Below, one piece after another: positions 32,727 through 42,407 of a stretch of 64,000 nucleotides of DNA. The DNA is from Myxococcales bacterium (GTDB lineage Bacteria > Myxococcota_A > UBA796 > GCA-2862545). The notes beneath the pieces are model-generated. The model was not told where the DNA came from, made no database searches, and saw only the letters and a list, made by a program, of their open reading frames with translations. Both the position numbers and the translations under genes were made by a program. The stretch spans positions 1-64,000 of the forward strand of contig JAHQVJ010000152.1 of the NCBI GenBank assembly GCA_019634415.1, in the 5' to 3' direction. Every line of letters starts with the position of its first letter. Within the stretch, counting starts at the first letter, position 1.

Positions 32727-33875
32727 ATGAAAAAAGGTGTGCGGTTCTTGGTCAGCGATGGTGCAGCAGCCTCCGTCGACGCAGGTCATCCCTGGGTCTT
32801 CTCGGAGTCCCATGCTGCTCCAGAGGCCGGATCCGTGGTGTCGCTGCACACCCGGAGCGGGCGCTGCTGTGGCTGGGGGCTGGCGGACCGAGGTCCGATT
32901 GCGGTGCGAGTCCTCGGTCGCACAGCTCCGCTCGAGCTGCGTCAGGTGGTGTCCGAGCGCATCGTGCGTGCGGATCGCGTACGCACGCGCCTGATCCCAC
33001 CCGAGACGAACGCCTATCGAGTGCTGGCGGGTCCAGGGGACGGGCTGCCGGGCCTGGTGGTGGATCGCTACGGTGACCTCGCGGTGCTCCGGATCTACGC
33101 GGCCGCATGGGAGCCCCACCTCGAGTGGGTGGTGCCGGTGATCGCAGGGCTCGGCTGGGTGCGCACCGTGCTGCGCCGTTTCGGCGTGACGCGCGTGGAC
33201 GGCCGAGATGGAGGGGAGGTGCTGGCGGGGCCCGAGGTGGCGGAGTCCCTGGTGGTCCAGGAGAACGGGATGGCGATGTTGGTGCGCCCCCTCCAGGGGC
33301 AGAAGACGGGCCTGTTCCTGGATCAGCGAGCGCATCGGGCGCTGGTGCGTCGCTGGTCGGCGGGTCGCACCACCGTGAACCTGTTCGCCTACACGGGCGG
33401 CTTCTCGGTGGCAGCGGCGCTGGGGGGAGCTGCCCACGTCACCACCGTGGACATCGCGCCCGACGCCGTCGACGACGCACGCGAGAACTTCGTGCTCAAC
33501 GGGCTCGACCCGGCGGAGCACGCCTTCGAGGTGGCAGACGCCTTCGCCTTCGAGCCGCAGGGGCGCCCCGACCTACTGGTGGTGGATCCCCCCTCGCTGG
33601 CCCGAGGGAAGCGATCCGCGGGTGCTGCGCGTTCGGCCTATCGCAAGCTGCACAAGCGGCTTGGCCGCTTCGTGCCTCGCGACGGGCTGCTGGCCACCAG
33701 CAGCTGTACTGCGCGGCTGAACCACGCCGACTGGGCGAGGGCGGTGAGCGAGGGGCTGCAGCGGGACGGGGACTGGTCTTGGCACTGGTCGAGCAGCGAG
33801 CCGCCGGATCACCCGGTGTCGGTGGGGCACCTCGAAGGGCCCTACCTCAAATTCGCACTGCTGCGTCGTCGCTGA
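32727..33875 (+). CDS. RlmI-type rRNA large-subunit methyltransferase
   Basis: A 382-residue class I SAM methyltransferase with the RlmI/RlmK layout: a PUA-like N-terminal domain (AGHPWVFSESH), LPGLVVDRYGD, then FLDQRAHRALV, the SAM motif FAYTGGFSVAAALGGA, and catalytic VVDPPSLARGK. The expected SCS loop reads SSCTAR. It probably makes m5C in 23S rRNA. ATG 32727 was chosen; its 3' end overlaps recD2 (convergent) by 29 bp. Confidence 0.88.
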   Translation: MKKGVRFLVSDGAAASVDAGHPWVFSESHAAPEAGSVVSLHTRSGRCCGWGLADRGPIAVRVLGRTAPLELRQVVSERIVRADRVRTRLIPPETNAYRVLAGPGDGLPGLVVDRYGDLAVLRIYAAAWEPHLEWVVPVIAGLGWVRTVLRRFGVTRVDGRDGGEVLAGPEVAESLVVQENGMAMLVRPLQGQKTGLFLDQRAHRALVRRWSAGRTTVNLFAYTGGFSVAAALGGAAHVTTVDIAPDAVDDARENFVLNGLDPAEHAFEVADAFAFEPQGRPDLLVVDPPSLARGKRSAGAARSAYRKLHKRLGRFVPRDGLLATSSCTARLNHADWARAVSEGLQRDGDWSWHWSSSEPPDHPVSVGHLEGPYLKFALLRRR

Positions 33876-36063
33876 GGGGCTGGCCGAGTCGCTCCCGAAG
33901 GCCGGTGTTGCGATCGTCGCCGCCCACCGTGCGCACAGCGCGCAGCCAGGCCTTCGGGGCGCCCACCACGCACAGGAACCGCTTGGCCCGGGTGACGGCG
34001 GTGTAGAACAGGTTCCGGCGCAGCATGATGGCGTGGCTCGTGTGCAGCGCAATCACCACCGCCGGGTACTCGCTGCCCTGGCTCTTGTGCACCGTCATGG
34101 CGTAGGCGAGATCCAGCATGCCCAGATCGTCTCGCTCCCAGGGCACCACGCGCCCCTCGAAGTCGATCTCCAGCGTGCCGCCGGTCAGGTCGCGGATCCG
34201 CCCGACGTCCCCGTTGAACACCTCCACGTCATAGCGATTGCGGGTGCACAGCACCCGATCGCCCACCCGGAACGTGCGACCGCCTCGCTCCAGTGCCACG
34301 CCGTCGGGATTGAGCCGCTCCTGGAGCATGCGGTTCAAGGTCTCGGTGCCCAGCGGGCCTCGCCGCGTGGGGGCGAGCACTTGCACGTCGCGCAGCGTGT
34401 CGTAGCCCAGCGCCGGCAGCCGCTCGGCGACCACGCGCTGCAGTGTTCGACGGGCCGCCTCTGGCTCGTCGCGCCCCAGCAGGAACACATCCTTGGCGCC
34501 CGTGGCCTCTCCCGATGCCGGCACGCGCCCTTCGTGGATGGCTGCAGCCGCCTGCAGGATCCCGGAGTCCGACGCCTGGCGGTGCACGGTCTGCAGCCGC
34601 GCCACGGGGATGGCCTCGCTCTGCACCACGTCTCGGAGGATCTGTCCGGGGCCCACGCTGGGCAGCTGATCGGCATCGCCCACGAGCACCAGCCCGAACC
34701 CCTCTCGATGCAGCGGGCACGCCTCCAGCAGCGAGGCCATCAGCGGCAGATCCACCATGGAGGCCTCGTCCACCACCACCACGTCCACCTCGAGGGGGTT
34801 GGTGATGGTGCGCTGGAAACCGCCCTCGCCGGGGTTGAACTCGAGCAGTCGGTGCAGCGTGCTGGCGGGCAGGCCCGTGGCCTCCTCGAGGCGCCGTGCC
34901 GCACGTCCGGTGGGCGAGGCCAGCCCGACCTCGGCCCCTCGCTCGCGGAGCACCCGCAGCAGCACGCGCAGCAGGGTGGTCTTGCCCGTGCCGGGCCCGC
35001 CCGTGACCACCACCGCGCCGCCCGCCAGCGCCAGCTGCACCGCTCGGCGCTGCGATTCGTCCAGCGTGACCTCCTCCCAGCGCTCGGCGGCAGCGATGTC
35101 GGGCGCGTCGTCGTTGTGGGCGGTGGAGGCCATGCTCACGAGGTCCCGGGCCACCTGGGACTCGTTTCCGTACAGGTCGGCTCGCCAGACGCGATCCTCG
35201 CCAGGCTCGTCCAGGCGCTCCACCACCGCTCGACCCGCGGCGACGGCCGCCTCCACGGCGTCGTCGAGGCCGACGGTGGGCACGCCTACGCCCTTCACCC
35301 GCTCCTCGAGCTGGCTGTGGGTCAGAAAGCAGTGCCCTCGCTGATCCGCCGCTTGATCCAGGACGTGGAGCACGGCGGCGCGCACCCGGCCGGGATCGTC
35401 GGCGGGGAGTCCCTGGCGGCGCGCGATCTGATCGGCGGTGCGAAAGCCGATCCCGCCGATCTCCTCTGCGAGGATGAAGGGCTGCGTCTTCACCACGTGG
35501 GCAGCTTGCTCGCCGTAGCGGGCGCGAATGCGGTCCGCGAGACGCTGCGACAGCCCCAGGCCTCGCAGCAGCAGTGTGAGCGCGCGTCCGTCTTCCTCCG
35601 CGGCCCAGGCGTCGCGCATGGCGTGTGCGCGGGTGGGGCCGATCCCGTCCACCTCCGTCAGTCGCGCTGGCTCCTCGCGCAGCACGCGAGGGAGCTCGTG
35701 GCCGAAGTGATCCACCACTCGCTCCGCCGTGCTCGGTCCGACCCCCTTCACCCCCGCCGACGCCAGCCAGACCTTCATGCCCGCCAGCGTGTGGGGGGTG
35801 GTCTCGAGCAGGCCCAGCGCGCGGAACTGCCGTCCGTGGACCGGGTGGTGCTCGAAGCGTCCCTCGAAGGAGACGAAGGCGCCCTCTGGCTGGTCCGCGA
35901 GGGAGGCCAGCGTTCCCACCACCACCAGGTCGGTGTTGAAGGCCGTGTGCACGCGGACCACGGCGTAGCCGGTGCGCTCGGACACGTAGAGCACCCGGGA
36001 GAGTCGCCCCTCGACCCACTCCACGGGTCCCTTGTTGCCTGCGGAGGCGGAGGGGTCGCTCAC
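33847..36063 (-). CDS. recD2: RecD2-type DNA helicase
   Basis: A 738-residue SF1B helicase. The N-terminal OB and helix-hairpin-helix region (ASAGVKGVGPSTAERVVDHFG, EVDGIGPTRAHAM) marks RecD2 rather than RecBCD-RecD. The motor has Walker A TGGPGTGKTT, motif II VVDEASMVD, LVGDADQLPSVGPG, and motif VI region AMTVHKSQGSEY...YTAVTRAK. A 5'-3' helicase in repair. GTG 36063 overlaps the rng stop (GTGA); a longer reading upstream would overlap rng. Confidence 0.94.
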   Translation of the reverse strand: MSDPSASAGNKGPVEWVEGRLSRVLYVSERTGYAVVRVHTAFNTDLVVVGTLASLADQPEGAFVSFEGRFEHHPVHGRQFRALGLLETTPHTLAGMKVWLASAGVKGVGPSTAERVVDHFGHELPRVLREEPARLTEVDGIGPTRAHAMRDAWAAEEDGRALTLLLRGLGLSQRLADRIRARYGEQAAHVVKTQPFILAEEIGGIGFRTADQIARRQGLPADDPGRVRAAVLHVLDQAADQRGHCFLTHSQLEERVKGVGVPTVGLDDAVEAAVAAGRAVVERLDEPGEDRVWRADLYGNESQVARDLVSMASTAHNDDAPDIAAAERWEEVTLDESQRRAVQLALAGGAVVVTGGPGTGKTTLLRVLLRVLRERGAEVGLASPTGRAARRLEEATGLPASTLHRLLEFNPGEGGFQRTITNPLEVDVVVVDEASMVDLPLMASLLEACPLHREGFGLVLVGDADQLPSVGPGQILRDVVQSEAIPVARLQTVHRQASDSGILQAAAAIHEGRVPASGEATGAKDVFLLGRDEPEAARRTLQRVVAERLPALGYDTLRDVQVLAPTRRGPLGTETLNRMLQERLNPDGVALERGGRTFRVGDRVLCTRNRYDVEVFNGDVGRIRDLTGGTLEIDFEGRVVPWERDDLGMLDLAYAMTVHKSQGSEYPAVVIALHTSHAIMLRRNLFYTAVTRAKRFLCVVGAPKAWLRAVRTVGGDDRNTGLRERLGQPLSDDAAVRI

Positions 36064-37583
36064 GGGCGGGAGTAGACCTCGAAGTGCTCGGGGTGGAAGT
36101 GGCCCAGCGCCCGCACCACGATGCGCCGGCCGATCTGCCCCTCCACTTGCTCGAGATCGGGGAACTGTTCGCCGTACAGCAGGTCCGCCACCCCAGGGGT
36201 GGTGTTGACGTAGACTGCACCGCCGCCGGCAGAGCGGCCGGCCTCGCGCCGCACCTCGCGCAGGATCTCGTAGGCGAGCGTCGTCTTGGAGCGCACCACG
36301 CCCGTCCCCGAGCAGGTGGGGCAGCCGTCGGTCAGGTAGCGGTCCAGGCCCTCCTGCACCCGCTTGCGGGTCATCTCCACCAGACCCAGATCGCTGATGC
36401 GCAGCACGTTGGTGCGCGCTCGATCCGCCTTGAGCGCCTCGTCCAAGGCGCGGAACACCTTGTCGCGGTTCTGCTCTCGATCCATGTCGATGAAGTCGAT
36501 GATGATGAGCCCGCCGATGTTGCGCAGCCGGAGCTGAGCGACCACCTCCTCCACGGCCTCCAGGTTGATCCGCAGGGTGGTGTCCTCCAGCGAGGAACTG
36601 CCCACGAACTTCCCGGAGTTGACGTCGATGGCCATCAACGCCTCGGTCTGATCGATCACCAGGTAGCCGCCCGACTTCAGCCACACCTTGCGCCCCATGG
36701 AGCGGGCGATCTCCGCCTCCACGCCGTAGGTGTCGAACACGGGCTCAGAGCCGCGGTACAGGTGCACGCGGTCCTTCGCGCGCGGCATGAAGTCGTGCAC
36801 GAAGGTCTTCACCGCTTGGTGGATGCCGCCCTCGTCCACCACCATGCGCTCGACGTCCTCGTCGAACAGGTCTCGCACCGCACGCAGCACCAGCCCGTAC
36901 TCGGTGTGCAGCCGCGCGGGCGCCTTGTCGCGGGTGCAGGCCTCCTGGATGCGCTCCCAGCTCCGCTCCAGGAAGGCCATGTCTGCCTTCAGGGCCTCGG
37001 TGGGAGCGCCCTCGCATACAGTACGCACGATGTAGCCCATGCCCTTCTGCCGGTGGCGCTCCACGAAGTCCCGCAGGCGTCGGCGCTCCTTCTCTCGCTC
37101 GATGCGGCGGGAGATCCCCACGTGCTCCACGGTGGGCATGAACACGAGGTACCGCCCCGGCAGGGCGAGGTGGGTGGTGAGGCGCGCTCCCTTGGTGCCG
37201 ATGGGGTCCTTGGCCACCTGCACCACGATCTCCTGGCCTTCCTTGAGGAGGTCCTGGATGGCGGGCTGACCCGCCTTGGCGTTGGCTCGAGGCCGGTCGT
37301 CCGGGGCCTGCGGGCGACCCTCGGCGTCGCCTTGAGACTCCTGCAGCTTGAGCATGTCGGGGTAGATGTCGCCCACGTAGAGGAACGCAGCGCGCTCGAG
37401 GCCGATGTCGACGAAGGCAGCCTGCATGCCCGGTAGGACTCGGACGACGCGACCCAGGTAGACGTTACCGACGAATCCGCGCTCGTCGCCCCGATCGATC
37501 TGGAGCTCGGCCAGACGACCGTTCTCCATCAGCGCGACGCGTACCTCCCGTCCGGTGGTGGAGCAGATGATCTCGGAGGGCAC
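36060..37583 (-). CDS. rng: ribonuclease E/G family endoribonuclease
   Basis: A 507-residue RNase G-like enzyme without the long RNase E C-terminal scaffold. S1 domain (RGFVGNVYLGRVVRVLPGMQ), 5' sensor region, DNase-I-like catalytic domain with AIDVNSGKF and IIDFIDMD (the two catalytic Asp), and the zinc-link CPTCSGTG near the end. It cleaves single-stranded RNA for rRNA maturation and mRNA decay. GTG start with GGAG six bases upstream; the stop overlaps recD2. Confidence 0.95.
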   Translation of the reverse strand: MPSEIICSTTGREVRVALMENGRLAELQIDRGDERGFVGNVYLGRVVRVLPGMQAAFVDIGLERAAFLYVGDIYPDMLKLQESQGDAEGRPQAPDDRPRANAKAGQPAIQDLLKEGQEIVVQVAKDPIGTKGARLTTHLALPGRYLVFMPTVEHVGISRRIEREKERRRLRDFVERHRQKGMGYIVRTVCEGAPTEALKADMAFLERSWERIQEACTRDKAPARLHTEYGLVLRAVRDLFDEDVERMVVDEGGIHQAVKTFVHDFMPRAKDRVHLYRGSEPVFDTYGVEAEIARSMGRKVWLKSGGYLVIDQTEALMAIDVNSGKFVGSSSLEDTTLRINLEAVEEVVAQLRLRNIGGLIIIDFIDMDREQNRDKVFRALDEALKADRARTNVLRISDLGLVEMTRKRVQEGLDRYLTDGCPTCSGTGVVRSKTTLAYEILREVRREAGRSAGGGAVYVNTTPGVADLLYGEQFPDLEQVEGQIGRRIVVRALGHFHPEHFEVYSRP

Positions 37584-37904
37584 TTCAATCTCCAGTGACC
37601 CCGGCGATGCGCGGCGGGAACGCTGTGGCGTTCGACCAGCCGCACCGCAGGGTCCGGTTGACGTTGAATCGAAGGGCGCTGCCCCCCCGGCGCCCGAAGC
37701 GACCCCGACCCCGAAGGCCTACGGGAACGGTGCTGGGCTTGCAGGGACGGGTCAGCGGATGGAGGAGAGATCGGCTCGGCGGTAGCGCGACGGAGTCGCG
37801 CGGGATTCCGGCGTCCTGCTAGGGGCTCCACGGGGCAGACGTGGATTGGATGTTGCACGTCGCCTGTCCCCCCGCACGCTCGAGCCAAACACGGATGTCG
37901 GCGA
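37584..37904. other. 321-bp intergenic region with a perfect hairpin
   Basis: No convincing gene in any frame. A perfect hairpin GCGCGAC / GGA / GTCGCGC lies at 37786-37802, between the thioesterase 3' end and the rng 5' end, both on the minus strand. The rng promoter must be in the lower part, but no strong -10/-35 pair was identified. A TTGACG at about 37657 points the wrong way for rng. Confidence 0.5.
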
Positions 37905-38336
37905 TCAAGGCTGGCGAAAGCCAAAACGGCTCACCAGCTCCGCAACGTCGCGCCCGTGACCATCGAGCACTTTAACCACCACATCCGTGGTGGCCATGCC
38001 CGACGCTGCTGCTTCGCGGATCGCCGCCACCTGCTCGTCGCTGAGGGTGGCGTGCGCCGTGACGTCCTGCTGGCTCAGTAGGTAGTACTTGATCTTCGTG
38101 CTCTTCTGGAGGTGCACCAGCTCCGACAGGGCCGGATGCATGCCCAGCACCACCGAGGCCGCGAGCTCGCCCACCGTGAAGATGGCCGACGAGTGGATGG
38201 CGCCCGCGTGGTTCGCCACGCTCTCCCCCACGGGTAGGCGCAAGACGATCCGCCCTTCTCCGACTTCCTCGGTCCGGATCCCCATCGACGAGAAGAGGGG
38301 TACCGTTCGCAGGGTCTGGTCCAGCTGTGGAATCAT
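37905..38336 (-). CDS. hotdog-fold thioesterase (DUF4442/PaaI-like)
   Basis: A 143-residue hotdog protein. IPQLDQTLRTVPLFSSMGI and the core NHAGAIHSSAIFTVGELAAS follow the PaaI/DUF4442 pattern, with the NHxGxxH motif for acyl-CoA thioester hydrolysis. ATG 38336 was chosen; the frame is open further upstream but would overlap rlmN. Substrate unknown; divergent from rlmN with 68 bp between. Confidence 0.87.
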   Translation of the reverse strand: MIPQLDQTLRTVPLFSSMGIRTEEVGEGRIVLRLPVGESVANHAGAIHSSAIFTVGELAASVVLGMHPALSELVHLQKSTKIKYYLLSQQDVTAHATLSDEQVAAIREAAASGMATTDVVVKVLDGHGRDVAELVSRFGFRQP

Positions 38337-38404
38337 GACCTCTGAGTATCCGAGCTTCGTGGGTGGGGACGGCGCCGAGGCTCCCGAGCGGATACCCACC
38401 CGGC

Positions 38405-39505
38405 ATGTCCGGCCGACCGACCCACCATCGTGACGCGCGCGGGCGCGTAGACCTGCGCTGCCTCGATCGGGAATCGATGGAGCGATTCGTCGCGGACCAG
38501 CTCGAGGAAGGGCCCGGCACCGCGCTGCGGATCTACAAGGAGATCTGGCAGCAGGGGGCGACCTCGGTGGCCGAGATGGGGACCGTTCGTAGGGAGCTGC
38601 GGGAGCGCCTCGACGAGGTGTCCACCATCGCCACACTGGAGCTGGCGCGTCGCCTGGACTCGACGGACGGCAGCATCAAGTTCCTGTGGCGGCTGCGCGA
38701 CGGAGCCATCGTGGAGAGCGTGCTCATCCCGGACGGGCAGCGCGTCACGCTGTGCATGTCGTCGCAGGTGGGGTGCGCCATGGCCTGCACCTTCTGCCTC
38801 ACCGGAGACCTCGGGCTGAAGCGCCATCTGGATCCTGCGGAGATCGCGTCTCAGCCACTGCAGGTGCAGCGCTTGCTGCCCTCCGACATGCGGATCACGA
38901 ACCTGGTGCTGATGGGGATGGGGGAGCCGCTGCACAACCTGCGCAACCTGATCCCGGCGCTGCGCATCTGCCTGGACGACCACGCCCTCAACTACTCCCA
39001 TCGGCGCATCACCGTGTCGACGGTGGGGCTGGTGCCGCAGCTCGCCGAGCTCGCCATGGCGCTGCCCGTCAACCTGGCCGTTTCGCTGAACGCCAGCACC
39101 GATGCGCAGCGCGCGGCCATGATGCCCGTCAATCGGCGCTACCCCATCGCGGCGCTGCTGGACGGCTGCCGCCGGCTGCCGCTGCCGTCCGGTAAGCGCA
39201 TCGCCTTCGAGTACGTGATGTTCGCCGGCATCAACGACTCCCTCGACGATGCCCAGCGTCTGCTGGAGCTCCTCGAGGACGTACCCGCGAAGGTCAACCT
39301 CATCCCCTACAACGAGAACCCGGATCGGCCCGTGCTGCGCCGGCCCAGCGACGAGGTGGTCAAGGGCTTCCAGCACTTCCTGATCAACCGCGGCATGGGC
39401 TGCACGGTGCGGACCACCCGCGGTCTCGACATCTCGGCCGCGTGTGGTCAGCTCGGGAAGGCTGAGGCGGCGGCCATGCAAGCCGTACCGGGGCCCGCCC
39501 GTTAG
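38405..39505 (+). CDS. rlmN: 23S rRNA (adenine-2503-C2)-methyltransferase RlmN
   Basis: A radical-SAM RNA methyltransferase, 366 residues from ATG 38405 (GTG 38363 would add 14). CAMACTFC is the CX3CX2C cluster motif; GMGEPLHN and AVSLNAS are typical RlmN motifs. The late RGLDISAACGQL contains the Cys that resolves the covalent RNA intermediate. It methylates A2503 of 23S rRNA and some tRNAs. No clear ribosome-binding site. Confidence 0.96.
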   Translation: MSGRPTHHRDARGRVDLRCLDRESMERFVADQLEEGPGTALRIYKEIWQQGATSVAEMGTVRRELRERLDEVSTIATLELARRLDSTDGSIKFLWRLRDGAIVESVLIPDGQRVTLCMSSQVGCAMACTFCLTGDLGLKRHLDPAEIASQPLQVQRLLPSDMRITNLVLMGMGEPLHNLRNLIPALRICLDDHALNYSHRRITVSTVGLVPQLAELAMALPVNLAVSLNASTDAQRAAMMPVNRRYPIAALLDGCRRLPLPSGKRIAFEYVMFAGINDSLDDAQRLLELLEDVPAKVNLIPYNENPDRPVLRRPSDEVVKGFQHFLINRGMGCTVRTTRGLDISAACGQLGKAEAAAMQAVPGPAR

Positions 39506-39543
39506 GGTTCGCGCCCCGGGCAACGCCTGAAGATGGAGGGTCC

Positions 39544-40407
39544 ATGGGGGCTGCGATCGGAATCGTCGGAGGGTCTGGCCTGTACGACCTCGAGGGTCTC
39601 GAGGACATGCGCGAGGCGCACTACGACACGCCTTGGGGCCCCCCGAGCGACGCGCTGGTCCACGGCCGCCTCGGCGACGCCGAGCTCGTGTTCCTGCCTC
39701 GACATGGTCGTGGGCATCGTCTGCTTCCCTCCGAGGTGCCCTACCGTGCCAACGTGCACGCCCTGAAGCAGGCAGGCGTGGGCTGGCTGATCTCCGTGAG
39801 TGCGGTGGGGTCGCTGCAGGAGCCCATCGTGCCTGGTCATGCGGTGTTGGTGGACCAATACATCGACCGGACGCGGGGGCGGCCCAACACCTTCTTCGGC
39901 TCGGGCGTCGTGGCGCACATCGGCTTCGGCGACCCCACCTGCGACGTGCTGCGTGGCTACGTGGCCGAGTCTTGTCGGGCCAGCGGTCTGGTCCTGCACG
40001 AAGGCGGAACGTACGTCTGTATGGAGGGCCCTGCCTTCTCCACGCGAGCAGAGTCCGAGCTGTACCGATCCTGGGGAGCTTCGGTCATCGGCATGACAGC
40101 GCTGCCGGAGGCCAAGCTCGCCCGTGAGGCGTCGATGTCGTATGCCACGCTCGCCCTCGCCACGGACTACGACTGCTGGCACGACGGCCACGACGATGTC
40201 ACGGTGGAGCAGGTGGTGGCGGTGCTCACCGCGAACGTGCAGCAGGCGAAGCGCGTGATCGCCGATGTGGTGCCCCGCATCCACGCGCACGACGGGCCGC
40301 CACCGCATCATCGCGCGCTGGACGGTGCGATCTTCACCCCCATCGATGCCATCGACGAGGCGGCACGGGCCCGCCTGGGACCGATCCTCGGCCCCTACCT
40401 GGAGTGA
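39544..40407 (+). CDS. mtnP: S-methyl-5'-thioadenosine phosphorylase
   Basis: A 287-residue purine nucleoside phosphorylase-2 family enzyme. GIVGGSGLYDLEGLED, PRHGRGHRLLPSEVPYRAN and GMTALPEAKLAREA are diagnostic; the last block contacts the thiomethyl ribose. It converts methylthioadenosine to adenine and methylthioribose-1-phosphate in methionine salvage and polyamine metabolism. ATG follows GGAGGG. Starts a run of tightly packed genes (mtnP, HTH gene, mgtE, recO). Confidence 0.94.
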   Translation: MGAAIGIVGGSGLYDLEGLEDMREAHYDTPWGPPSDALVHGRLGDAELVFLPRHGRGHRLLPSEVPYRANVHALKQAGVGWLISVSAVGSLQEPIVPGHAVLVDQYIDRTRGRPNTFFGSGVVAHIGFGDPTCDVLRGYVAESCRASGLVLHEGGTYVCMEGPAFSTRAESELYRSWGASVIGMTALPEAKLAREASMSYATLALATDYDCWHDGHDDVTVEQVVAVLTANVQQAKRVIADVVPRIHAHDGPPPHHRALDGAIFTPIDAIDEAARARLGPILGPYLE

Positions 40408-40410
40408 GGC

Positions 40411-41046
40411 ATGGCCACGCCCACCGACGCAGGACTGGCTCGCGGAACGGCGTTGCGACAGCGACGGCTGGCGTTGGGGAAGAGCCTGGAGGAGGTGGCC
40501 GCGGCCACCCGCATCCCCTTGGCTCACCTGGCTGCCTTGGAGGAGGGCCGACTCGATGCCCTTCCCGACGGGCCCTACTCCGACATGTACCACCGAGAGG
40601 TGAGCAGCTACCTGGGTGATCCCGACGGCGCCCTGTCGTCCCCGCGGATCCGGGCAGATGGCGGTTCCGGCGCACCGCTGGGCGTGGTGCGTGGCCTGGC
40701 GGTGATCAGCATCTTGGGGTTGGTGGCGGTGCTGGCGCTGGCCGCCTGGCCTGTGGTGTCGGAGCGCATCGAGGTGCCCAGTGCCGAGACCACGGAGCAG
40801 GAGCTGGTGATCGTGGTGCGGGAGCCAACGCAGCTGCACGTCGTGGTCGACGGTGTTCCTCGCTTGGACGGCGCCGTCTCCCGCGGAGAGGAGCTCCGCT
40901 ACGTGGGGAGCCATCGCATCGAGGTGGAGGTCGTCGCCCTCGAGCACGTACGGCTGATCTGGAATCGTCAGCGGGTGGTTCCGCAGGGCCTGCAGGACGC
41001 TCCCCGCCGCCTGGTGTTCGAGCAGGATGTCGGGGGGGCGCCGTGA
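40411..41046 (+). CDS. RodZ-like HTH membrane protein
   Basis: A 211-residue protein: an N-terminal helix-turn-helix (LRQRRLALGKSLEEVAAATRI) with the RodZ-type continuation LAALEEGRLDALPDGPYSDMY, one transmembrane helix (LAVISILGLVAVLALAAWPVV), and a C-terminal beta domain like DUF4115. RodZ links MreB to the membrane and helps rod shape; no mreB gene is in the window. The stop overlaps the mgtE GTG. Confidence 0.84.
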   Translation: MATPTDAGLARGTALRQRRLALGKSLEEVAAATRIPLAHLAALEEGRLDALPDGPYSDMYHREVSSYLGDPDGALSSPRIRADGGSGAPLGVVRGLAVISILGLVAVLALAAWPVVSERIEVPSAETTEQELVIVVREPTQLHVVVDGVPRLDGAVSRGEELRYVGSHRIEVEVVALEHVRLIWNRQRVVPQGLQDAPRRLVFEQDVGGAP

Positions 41047-42407
41047 GCGCCGAACTCCACGTCCGCACGGCCCGCACCGAGGCCTTGCTGCGTCGGCTGG
41101 TGCGGCGCGATGCGGATGCGGCCGTACGGAAGCTCGTGAGCGGCACGCCACCGGCAGACATCGCAGCAGCCATGGAGCACCTCACCGCCGGAGAGCAGCA
41201 GCGGCTCTACCGCTGCCTCGACGATCGCGACTACGCCGCTGAGGTCCTCGCTCATCTGTCAGTCGTGGCCACCCGCGAGGTCACCAAGAACATGAGCGAG
41301 GACGCGGTGGTCGAGCTCCTCGCACGCATGGACCCCGACGACGCCACCGACATCGTGGGTGCGCTCCACGACGAGCTGCGGATCCGCGTGCTCGCGGAGC
41401 TGTCCGACGACGAGACGGGGGAGGAGGTCCGCAGCCTGTTGGCATGGCCGCCCGAGACCGCCGGCGGCATCATGAGTCCCCAGGTGTTCGTGATGCCCGA
41501 CGACGCCAGCTGCGGACAGGCCATCGCCGCACTCCAGGCCAAGCACGAGGACCTGGAGAACATCTACTACATCTACCTCACCGACGACCACGGGCGGCTT
41601 CTCGGGGTCACGAGTCTGAGGTCTCTGCTCACGCACCCGCCCAAGACCAAGCTGACCGCCATCATGGTGCCCGATCCCATCTCGGTGGGCCCGTCGCAGG
41701 ATCAGGAGGAGGTCGCTCGCATCGTGGCTCGCTACGACCTGCTGGCCGTGCCCGTGGTGGACTCGGAGCGGCGGATCCTGGGGATCGTCACGGTCGACGA
41801 CGTGGTGGACGTGATCCGCGCCGAGGCCGTCGAGGACATGATGCTCATGGCGGGGGTGAGCCGTCCCCAGCAGGAGCAGTCCGTGCTGCGCCAGGCGGCG
41901 TTTCGTGCGGGGTGGCTGTTCGCCACGATCGGCGGCGGGATCCTCGCCGCCGAGATCATCGGACTGTACGAGGCCACGCTCGCGTCCATGGCTGTGCTGG
42001 CCGGCTTCATCCCCGTGATCATGGGCATGGGCGGCAACGTCGGCATCCAGTCCGCCACCCTCGCTGTGCGAGGGCTGGCCACGGGCCAGGTGCAGATCGG
42101 AGGCGTCGGGCCCTTCCTGTGGCAGGAGGCGAGGGTGGGGGCTCTACTGGGTCTCGGGTTCGCACTGCTCCTCGGGCTGTACGGGGTCGCGCGGTTTCCC
42201 GGGCAGCCTCTGCTCGGCGTCTCGCTGGCCGCGAGCATCCTGCTGGCCATTGCGTCGGCGGGCATCATCGGAGCCATCCTGCCCGTGGCGTTCCAGCGTG
42301 CCGGTGCTGATCCGGCCATCGCGACGGGCCCCTTCGTCACCACCCTGGTGGATCTGCTGGGCATCGTCATCTACTTCAACGTGGCCCGCCTGCTCCTCGG
42401 GTTGTGA
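41043..42407 (+). CDS. mgtE: magnesium transporter MgtE
   Basis: A 454-residue MgtE. The N-terminal helical domain (AEVLAHLSVVATREVTKNMSED) is followed by two CBS domains, which sense Mg (TSLRSLLTHPPKTKL, VTVDDVVDVIRAEAVEDMML), and five membrane helices, including AGFIPVIMGMGGNVGIQSATLAVRG with the conserved pore motif. It imports Mg2+ across the inner membrane with CBS gating. GTG overlaps the previous stop; recO follows with overlap. Confidence 0.96.
   Translation: MSAELHVRTARTEALLRRLVRRDADAAVRKLVSGTPPADIAAAMEHLTAGEQQRLYRCLDDRDYAAEVLAHLSVVATREVTKNMSEDAVVELLARMDPDDATDIVGALHDELRIRVLAELSDDETGEEVRSLLAWPPETAGGIMSPQVFVMPDDASCGQAIAALQAKHEDLENIYYIYLTDDHGRLLGVTSLRSLLTHPPKTKLTAIMVPDPISVGPSQDQEEVARIVARYDLLAVPVVDSERRILGIVTVDDVVDVIRAEAVEDMMLMAGVSRPQQEQSVLRQAAFRAGWLFATIGGGILAAEIIGLYEATLASMAVLAGFIPVIMGMGGNVGIQSATLAVRGLATGQVQIGGVGPFLWQEARVGALLGLGFALLLGLYGVARFPGQPLLGVSLAASILLAIASAGIIGAILPVAFQRAGADPAIATGPFVTTLVDLLGIVIYFNVARLLLGL

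Noticed and set aside
33847-33875. 29-bp overlap between the RlmI-like and recD2 genes as possible sequence error
   Set aside because: Both C-termini look normal and convergent overlaps are frequent in this dense window.
37584-37904. Short open frames in the intergenic gap
   Set aside because: Low-complexity Arg/Pro/Ser products, no ribosome-binding sites.
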